Below, piece by piece: positions 48,101 through 57,300 of a DNA stretch of 64,000 bases (positions are counted from its first letter, which is position 1; every line of letters begins with the position of its first letter). The DNA is taken from assembly GCA_905221605.1 (NCBI GenBank), contig CAJNDS010000746.1, positions 431,961-495,960 of the forward strand. Reading direction: 5' to 3'. A program made the position numbers and the translations under genes. This stretch comes from Symbiodinium natans. Taxonomy: Eukaryota > Sar > Dinophyceae > Suessiales > Symbiodiniaceae. The notes under the pieces were generated by a model. The model searched no databases and was not told the origin of the DNA. It saw only the letters and a program-made list of their open reading frames with translations.

Positions 48101-51100
48101 CCCCAAAATCGTGGACCTTTAGGGTTTAGGGTTTCACATAAAAAGCCCCCTGAAACTAGCCTGTTTTTTTTTTGAAATTTTACACAAAAGGCACTCCCCA
48201 TCCTCTCCAGGGTTCCTACTTTGGGCTGACCCCGTTTTGTAGCTTATTTTGAAATTTCAGGGGATCGTCACATATTACACGAAACAGAAATTCCGGGCAC
48301 CACCGTGCCACACAAGCACAAAGTACGATTGAGGTCTTCAGAAGGCCTGTCCGAAGTGGTTACAAAGGCCTTTGCAAAACATAAACGCTGACAAAAAAAG
48401 TTCTGGCTTCCTAGACTATAAGCCTCTAAGCCCTAACCCCCGAAGCCCTGTGACCCAAAACCCTAAACCCTAAACCCAAAACCCACAACCCTAAACTCTA
48501 AATCGAACTGAAACCTGCGAAGGCGGCAAAGCCAGTCATTCAGGTACCGGAAGTTCTTGCTGATGCCCTCGAGGCGCTGGTGAACCTCCAGAGCACTTTG
48601 CTTAAGTTTTGGGGGCGCTAGGGGTTTAGGGTGCCTAGGGTTTCAGGTTTAGGGTTGGGATAAAGGAATGTACTTCTGAAACAAGGAGTGTGGCAACACA
48701 AATATTTGAATTCGAGTCGGGTGCGTGTGGTCGCATGCTACCTCTCTCTGCACCTGGAGGGCAAACGGGTCACAGCCCGTACTTGGAGGTTCACGGTACT
48801 TATGAACCAATTCTAAGTGTACTCATAACCCCACTTATAAGCCCCCTCAAGTGCCCTAATTTGATTATGAGTACAGATATAAGTACATTTGTAATTGATT
48901 AATAAGTGCCATGAACCTCCAAGCAGAGCCCAAAAACTTTAGGGCTAAGCGACCACAAGCCCTAAACCCTGCACCCAAACACAAAACCCTCAGGCCTAAG
49001 CCCCCGAAGCACGGGTAACCCTCAACCCCCTAAGCCCTAAAAGCAGCCCCATGTCACCTAAACTACCCCAAGCCCTGAAAGTTCTAAGCCTCCTAAGCTG
49101 GCGAAGCCTTACTTAAGTTGAGGGCTTCGGGGCTGGGGTTTCAGGGTAGCGCAGTTGCGGGTTTCGGGTTCAGGGTGTTAGGGTTTCAAGTTTTGTGATT
49201 GTAAGGTTTTAGGGTGCCGGGCCCAAGCCCTGAGACCCTTAGCCTAAGCCCGCAAAGCCCCAAGCCCCAAAGGGTTTAGGGTTTAGGGTTCAGGGTTTAG
49301 GGTTCCCTTCAACCTTGTCCGAAGCATTCCTCAATCTGATCATGGCGTCCTGCGAAGCTTCAGACGTGTCAGGGTGATTCATGAGCAGCAAGACATCCTG
49401 AAGAGAAGACCTAAAGATGCCCTAAAAGAGGTTCAAGAAAGCCCTAAACCCTAAACCCTAAAACCTAAACCCTAAACCCTAACCCTAAACCCCAAACCCT
49501 AAACCCTAAACCGGCTGCAGAAGCCTTTAAGAAGCCCAAGGGCTTAGCGTTTAGGGCTGCCCTAGGGTTGCCCGAAGTCGCCGTAAGATTTGTGCATAAA
49601 CTGCCCTCGATCGCAGATCCTGAGTAAAGGGTTTAGGGTTTAGGGTTTAGGGTTTCTTGGGGTCTGGGGCCACCAGATGTTGGGGGTTTACGAAGATAAG
49701 GGACCCCTAAAATATATAGACCCCCAAATGGCAGAACTTACTGGTAAACAAGGACCCCAATAAGGTAGTTACCTCTAATATCGTAAATCCCCATGTAGGG
49801 TTCAAAATTTATGGCGTTTAGGGTTTAGTGCAACCCCCTTAAGCTCCAAAAGCCTTGCTTGTTCCTTGGTTCACCCGGACTTCAGAGCCGCAAACCCTTA
49901 ATCCGAAATCCTGATACCCAGAAACCGGGTTCCCTGAAACCCTAGGATTAAGGGTTTAGGGTTTAGGGTTTAGGGTTTAGGGTTTAGGGTTTAGGGTTTA
50001 GGTCAACACCAACCCTAAACGCAACATAAGCCCTCCCTGGAACCCCAAAGCATGCATAAGATACGGCCCAGTAGCCCAAAACCCATCTTAGGTAACCCAG
50101 ATCTTCCAAAACCCCTAATTAAGGAACACACCATACCCTAATAATTTTTCTTAGTCTTGATGACCCTTAGTATTTGAGTATATTCCCGATTTAAGGGGTT
50201 TTGGAAGATCTGGGAAACCCTAAAGCACCATGCACTGCGGCCTGCCTCATCCAAGTACTCTAAGACGCGAGTCGCCTCTGATACTCTCCAGGCTTGGGTT
50301 TAGGGTTTAGGGTTTAGGGTTTAGGGTTTAGGGTGTTTAGGGTGTTTAGGGTGTTTAGGGTGTTTAGGGTTTAGGGTGTTTAGGGTTTAGGGTGTTTAGG
50401 GTTTAGGGTTCAGGGTTCAGGGTAGGGTTCAGGGTTCAGGGTTTAGGGTGTAGGGTTTAGGGTTTAGGGTTTAGGGCTTAGGGTTTAGGGTTCAGGGTTC
50501 AGGGTTTTGTGTTAGCCCCATATAGCCCTTATCAGTTCCTAATAGCATCTGCCAAAACATGCCAGTGTATGAAGAAGGGCCCGAAATCCCCAGCACCCCC
50601 TGGCGCCCAGCGCTCTAAACCGGGCAAACCCTGCCTGTGAAGGGTTTAGGGTTTAGGGTTTAGGGTTTAGGGTTTTTAAACCCTAAACCTTAAACCCTAC
50701 TTGGAGGTTCATGGGTACTTATACCCCCAATTATAAGTCTGCATATGACCTACTTAGTGGACTTGGGGGACTGAGGGGCTTATAAGCACAGTTAAAATTG
50801 GGGGTTACAAGTACCCTGAACCTCCAAGTAAACCCTAAACCCGAAACCCTAAACCCTAAACTTCCTCCGCGCCAGGGTTTGCAACTTGAACCCTTCGGAA
50901 CCATACCCTGCATGCCTGGCGTGCATGGCGCGCGTGGCGTGCATTTCCTTTGTTACGATGTGTGTTTGTGGTGGCTGTTTGTGTCTCAGGGCCTCCAGGC
51001 TGTACCCTCCACTGACGTGCCCTTCAGAGAGAGGTAGAGAACCCTCAAAGGAGATGTTGTGTGGCAGACCCCCAAAGCCCCAAAAGGAGATGTGGCCAAG

Positions 51101-51314
51101 GCAAGCTGACTACCCGATGTGTCCTACAGGTCTCATGCCCCCACACTTCGAAACATTGATCTTCACAAGCCTCGCCTTGCGGCGTCGACACAGCCGCTGT
51201 CACTTCAAACCGAAACCCCCAACCAAACCTAACCCATGACTTCGAAACTTTCAGCCCACCCCGCCCCCCCGCCCCCCACGCCCGGTTCGGGATACGGCTG
51301 AGGTGTAAGCGAAG

Positions 51315-51364
<50 letters not shown>

Positions 51365-54300
51365 TCTGAAGACAGCGCCGGCGTGTTCGGGAAGGTTTGC
51401 GGTGTCCATGGTGGACGATGGGAGGCTTCATGCCGCGAGAAACTCAAAGAACTGCACTCAGCCAGTCCTCCCGCCATAGAACCGGAGTGAGAATCCGTGC
51501 TGGATGTCTTCCCACTCGCCGCAGGCTTCGCGGGCAAAGAAGGGACCGCTTAGAAGGGACCCTGGGAAGCAGGGGTTTAGGGTTTAGGGTTTGGGGTTTA
51601 GGGTTTAGGGTTTAGGGTTTAGGGTTTCGGGTTTATAAGGCTTAGGGTTTGGTGTTTAGGGTTTGGGGTTGGGGTTTGGGGTTTAGGGTTTGGGTTTCGG
51701 GCTTTGGGTTTAGGGTTGGGGTTTGGGGTTTAGGGTTTGGGGTTTTGGGCTTAGGGTTTAGGGTTGGGGTTTGGATTGAGGGTTTTAGGGTTTAAGATTT
51801 AGATTGGGCGTTTGGGGCTGGGTGTTGGGGCCGACAGGGTTCCCTTTCTGGTGGGAAATTAATAGAGGGGAGTGGGGAGTGAATGGTCTGCTCGAGAATT
51901 CCTGGGATTGCAGAAGGGCCTGGAAAGCTGCAATTCCTCCTTAAGACGGCAGCATCAGGGTCCGCCGATAACAAAGCCAGAAGAAAAAACCCAAACCCCT
52001 AAACCCTAAACCCCGAACCCTGCACCCTAGACACAATTTTTAAATTGCAAACCCTAACCCTAAACCCTAAACCCTAAACCCCGGGCCCCCCGACGTTTTC
52101 GAGGTGGCTGGGATCTGCGGCCATACCGGTAGTGATCTCTGCCTGCGGGGATTGACCCGAGATCAGGGTTTAGGGTTTAGGGTTTAGGGTTTAGGGTTTA
52201 AAAGGTTAGGGTTTAGGGTTTCGGGGTTAGTGGTTGGGGGTTAGGGTTTAGGGGCTAGGGTTTACGGTTTAGGGTTTAGGGTTTAGGGTTTAGGGCTTAG
52301 GGTTCCCCTCAATTCAGGAATATGTTCTAATTCATAACAATGATCCTTAAAAGAAATAGAGTGTATTCCTTAACTCAGGGGGTTTGGAATATCCGGGGCG
52401 GGATGCTCCGCTGCTGGCTTGAGGCTTATTAGGGTTTAGGTGTGGGGTTTGGGGCTTAGGGTTTAGGGTTTAGGGTTTAGGGTTTAGGGTTTAAGGTTTA
52501 GGGTTTAGGGTTTAGGGTTTAGGGTTTAGGGGTAGGGTTTACCCTAAACCCTAGAAGCCCTAAACCCTAATTACAGCCCGAAGCATAGGGCAAAGTGCTT
52601 GGGGCGGGCGACTTACTCATTGGGAGTCTAACTCATAGGGAGCGTTACACCGCCCCACCCGTACGACCCCTGAGCTCCCTAAGTCCTAAACCCTAAGACA
52701 CCCCCAGCTGGGAAAGTATAAGCAAAGAGTGTCTGGGCTTAGGACCCCACAGAAAAAGGATCTGGGGACACAAGGCGTGCTGGAAACCCTAAACTCTAAA
52801 CCCTAAACCCTGAAACCCTAAACCCTAAACCCTAAACCACAAACCCTAAACCCCAAAATCCAAAACCTAAACCCTAAGCTCTAAGCCCAAACCCCTCGGT
52901 CGTGAACTCTGCAACCCTACGCTCTCAAACCCCCCAACTCTAAACCCCAAACCCTTGAACCCTGTTATTGGCATCCCCCTAAACCCTAAACCCTAAACCC
53001 TAAACCCTAAACCCTAAACCCTAAACCCTAAACCCTAAACCCTAAACCCTAAACCCTAAACCCTAAACCCCAGCCAGGAGCCTCAAGGTCTTCACACTCC
53101 TCCTCCACCGTGGTGAAGCGGTTGGACACCTCTTTGAAGGCTTTGAGGAGTGAGGGTTTAGGGTTTAGGGTTTAGGGTTTAGGGTTTAGGGTTTAGGGTT
53201 TAGGGTTTAGGGTTTAGGGTTTAGGGTTTTGAGTTTAGGGTGGGCTTGAGGGGTGGGCTTAGGGACTTTAAGGTTGAGGTCCTGAGCCGATGACCCCCTG
53301 AACCCCTACCCCCAGCCCTCTCCCCAAACCGAAGCCCCTAAACCCTAAACCCTAAACCCTAAACCCCTTACCCCTAAACCCTAAACCCCAAAGCCCTAAA
53401 CCCTTAAAGCCTCAACTCTTCAATCCCCCAAAGTGCGCCTCGGAGCACACATGGTCGCCCTGGTCATTCACGAAGAACTGCGCCCCTGGAAGCACCGTGT
53501 TCTCGAAAATGGCGGCCTGAAGCGGACGGGGTGTGCTGGGATTTTCCGGTGTCAGACCTAAACCCTAAACCCTATACCCAAACCCCAAACCCTAAACCCC
53601 AGCCCTCACCCTCAACCCTAAACCTTACGGGGTTAAGGCCTGTCCTGCTTTACAATAACTTAGCAGCAGGGGGCGGGCCGCGTAGTTGCAAGGTAAGTGT
53701 CCCCGAATCCGAGAACCTTACACCCTGTAAGCCCCTAAACCCTAACCCTAAACCCTAAACCCTAAACCCTAAACCCTAAACCCTAAACCCTAAACCCTAA
53801 ACCTGTGAGCTCCTGAGCCCGCTAGCTAGCTCATCGGGTATCCCCGCCCCCGCCTACTGTCCACCCTGAATCTGTCCTTTGCGGGTTTAGGGTTCCTTGC
53901 TCTCTGATCGTGCTGATGTTTTCCTTTCGTGTCGGCAGCGACGTATAAGTCTAGGCCATAAGGACGTCCCTGCTCGAAGGCTCGAAAGATCTGAGGCTTG
54001 GCGTTTGGGGGGTTGGCCCGACACCAAAAAGGCACTTGGCTGACTTCTGAAGCTCTCCTATAATAGTTTAACTTTTAGGCTCCTTGCTGTCGTTTCTTCA
54101 AGAGCCCAGAAGGTTAAAGTCCTAAGAGCCAGCCAGAAGAAGGCCAAGTTCTAGGGTCCTAGAGTTAAGGGAGGGGGGACTCATGGTACCTACGGAACCG
54201 TAGTGAAGCTTAGGGAGCCTTAGGGAGTCGTGGGTAGAGGCAAGCCTTGCAGAGGACCACGGACGCCTCTGGGTCTCAGGTTTGGTGGTTGAGGCTTTGG

Positions 54301-57300
54301 TTTGAGGGTTTACTGTAGGGTTCCCCACCCCCGGCCCAAGCTCGCAGGATCCCCCAAACCCTAAACCCTAAACCCTGAACCCTAAACCCTAAACCCTAAA
54401 CCCTAAACCCTAAACCCTAAACCCTAAACCCTAAACCCTGAACCCTAAACCCTAAACCCTAGCCCTATACCCTAAACTCTTAGGCAAACCCTAAGGTCTG
54501 GGGGCCCAGGCACGTTGCAGGAGCATGTCGCGACTCAAATCTTCGGCCTCTGGTTCTGAGGGATGGGTGTAGGGTTTAGGGTTTCGGGTTTAGGGTTTGG
54601 GGTTTAGGGTTTAGGGTTCAGGGTTCAGGGTTTAGGGTTTAGGGTTTAGGGTTCAGGGTTTAGGGCGCTTAGGGGTTCTAACCCCACCCATAATCACTAA
54701 AGACCACATCCAAGATCCCCCGCACCTGCTGGTTCTGACTTGTATCTACCCAGTTCTGTCGTGAGTCCATTTACATTTAATTATACGCAGGGTGGGCGCC
54801 CACGGGGATTCACATTTCGCCCGACGCCTGAAGACACGTTTTGACGACACGTTCTGTCCACTGACCCCCTGAAGCCACGTACTGACGCCAGGTCCCCTGA
54901 CGCCACGTCTGTGCGTGACGCCTGACGCCATGTTTTGACGCCACCTGGTTTGACGACACGCAGGGTCCTGACGCCACGTAAGCTTCTGACGCCACGTGCT
55001 GACGCCACGCACGGTGAAGACTCACCCACGGCCAGCGTTTTTTGTCGTCGCAATCTAACCCTGGGGGGTCTATATAATGCCACGTGCGCCAGTGACGCCA
55101 CGTTTTGATGCCCGATCCGGCGCCGCCAGGTGGCTCAGTGACGCCACGTGAGTCTGTGACGCCACGTTCTGACGCCAGGTTCTTCGACCCCACGTGTCTG
55201 CGTGACGCCACATGAGGCAGTGAGGCCACGTTTTGACGCCATGTCCGGTGACGCCAGGTGGCTCAGCGACGCCACATAAAGCCAGTAACGCCACGTTGCG
55301 ACGCCACGTTCTGCATAAACACAGTAACACATCCTAGCGCAATTGTAAAGAATATGGAACATTAAAGCTGAGGCCTATTTAGGAAGTGTTGAGGTTTGAC
55401 GAGCTTGGGTCCGCGCGCGCGCCCGCGCGCGCGCGCGCGCGCGCGCGCGCGCGCGCGCGCGGGGGGAGGATGCAGGGCTGTCTGCAGGAAGTGTCTTCGC
55501 GACGCCACGTGTCTTCGTTCGGGAAGTGTCTTCACTTGCCCATGTGTCTTCGTGACGCCACGTGTCTTCGCGGGAGCTGTCTTCGGAAGGTGTCTTCGCT
55601 AGCCCACGTGTCTTCGCGACGCTGGGCGTCTTCACCGGACCTGGCTGCGGGAAGTATCTTCGCGACGCTGTTTGTCTTCACTGCATAGGAGGCGCTGTCC
55701 CCACCTGTTTGAGTGGTTTTAGCCTTGGCTCTACGTATTCTGGTAAAAGTGCCTTCTGACGCCCACGTGTCTTCAGACGGGATTCCCGACGCCACGTGTC
55801 TTCGCCGGGAATGTGTCTTCAGACGCCCACGGGTCTTCGCTGTCTGCGCCTGACATGTGTCTGCTGACGCCCACGTGTCTTCGCTGTCTGCTCTGGAGGG
55901 CCGGGGTCCTCAACCCCATGTGTCTTCAAAATGTGTCTTCGGTCTTCGGGCGACATGTGCACCCCCCCAGGCGCCCGCAATGTAATTATATGTGAAAGAG
56001 AGGTTTAGAGTTTAGGGTTTAGGGTTTAGGGTTTAGGGTTTAGGGGCTTAGGGTTTAGGATTTAGGGTTTAGGGTTAAGAGGTCTACAGGGTTTAGGGCT
56101 CAAAGAAAGGTACCTAGACCCTAAACCGTCTACCTCCTAGACCCCCTAAACCCCCAAACCCCCTCCCCCTAATATTAAACTCCCCCTACCCCCTAATATT
56201 AAAAATCCCCAATATACTATACTGAAGCTATAGTGGGGGGGGGGGGGGTATTTAATATTGGGGGGAGGGGGGGGGGGGGGTTAATATTTGGGGGAGGGGA
56301 TTAAACCCCACAAGGCATAATGAAGTGTATCGGGGCTCTCGGCTTTTGGGTCTGGGGCTGAGGTGACAAGGGTAGGGACTGATAGGGTAGAGGGTTCAGA
56401 GCTCAGGGGTTTAGGGTTTAGGGTTGAGGGTTCAGAGTTCAGGGTTTGAGTTTGGGAACGAGGGCTCAAGCCATTGAGGGTTTTCGGATGTAGTTTCGAG
56501 TGTTGGGTTTGGGCTTCAAGTGGACTTGGGCTTTGGGTTATGGGTTGTGGGTTTCGGGTTTAGGGCTTGCCTGGAACCCTGAACCCAACAAACTGGAAGG
56601 TTACAACGTGTTACAACCACTGGAGAAAGATGTATAACCCTCCAAAATCCAAAAAAAGATGGGGATCCAAATAGGCAGCCAACATCCCTGCCGTGAACCC
56701 GAACCCTAGACCAAGTGAGCCCCAGACTATTTTGGGGGTTTGCGATAATAGGGGTACCTCATTGGGAACCTTACTATACGAGGATCCTACTTGTTGGGGG
56801 TCTACATTCCGGGACCCCAATTATCGTAAACCCCCCATATTGCCATTTCTACCCCCAAGGGCGCAAGTTGTGATTAGGGATCCTCCCAGATGACCACACT
56901 GAAAAGAGTACTCAACCCTTCTCCCCTCAACCCGGCCCTCCCCTAAACCCTAAACCCTAAGCCCAAACCCTAAACCCCAATATGGCCAGGGTCCTGAGGC
57001 TGTGACCATGTCGGTCCGAACGCCATGATGGAACAAAGTTCCGTACCTTGGCAGGGCTCCAAGGATTTCCTACTGCCCGAAACCCTAAACCCTAAACCCT
57101 AAATCTAAACCCGAAACCCTAAACCCTAAACCCTAACCCTAAACCCTAAACCCTAAACCCTAAACCCTATCAGGCCTGCCCTTATCAGGGCAAATTTGGG
57201 GGGAAGGTAAAGGCGGCTGCCGACGAGGGTTGAGGGGTTAGGGTTCCGGTTCAGGGTTGTTCGGCTTAGCTTTAGGGTTCAGGGTTTAGGAATACTGTAA

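Noticed and set aside
50880-51240. Plus and minus frames around 51 kb, including ACGEWEDIQHGF at 51.5 kb
   Set aside because: Some stretches look coding, but no AG|G start in phase with unit C was found; could be a missed exon.
54746-55795. Several 60-140 codon frames with repeated ASRRHV / RGVKTW motifs
   Set aside because: They follow the GACGCCACGTG minisatellite on both strands; no conserved domain and no splice context.
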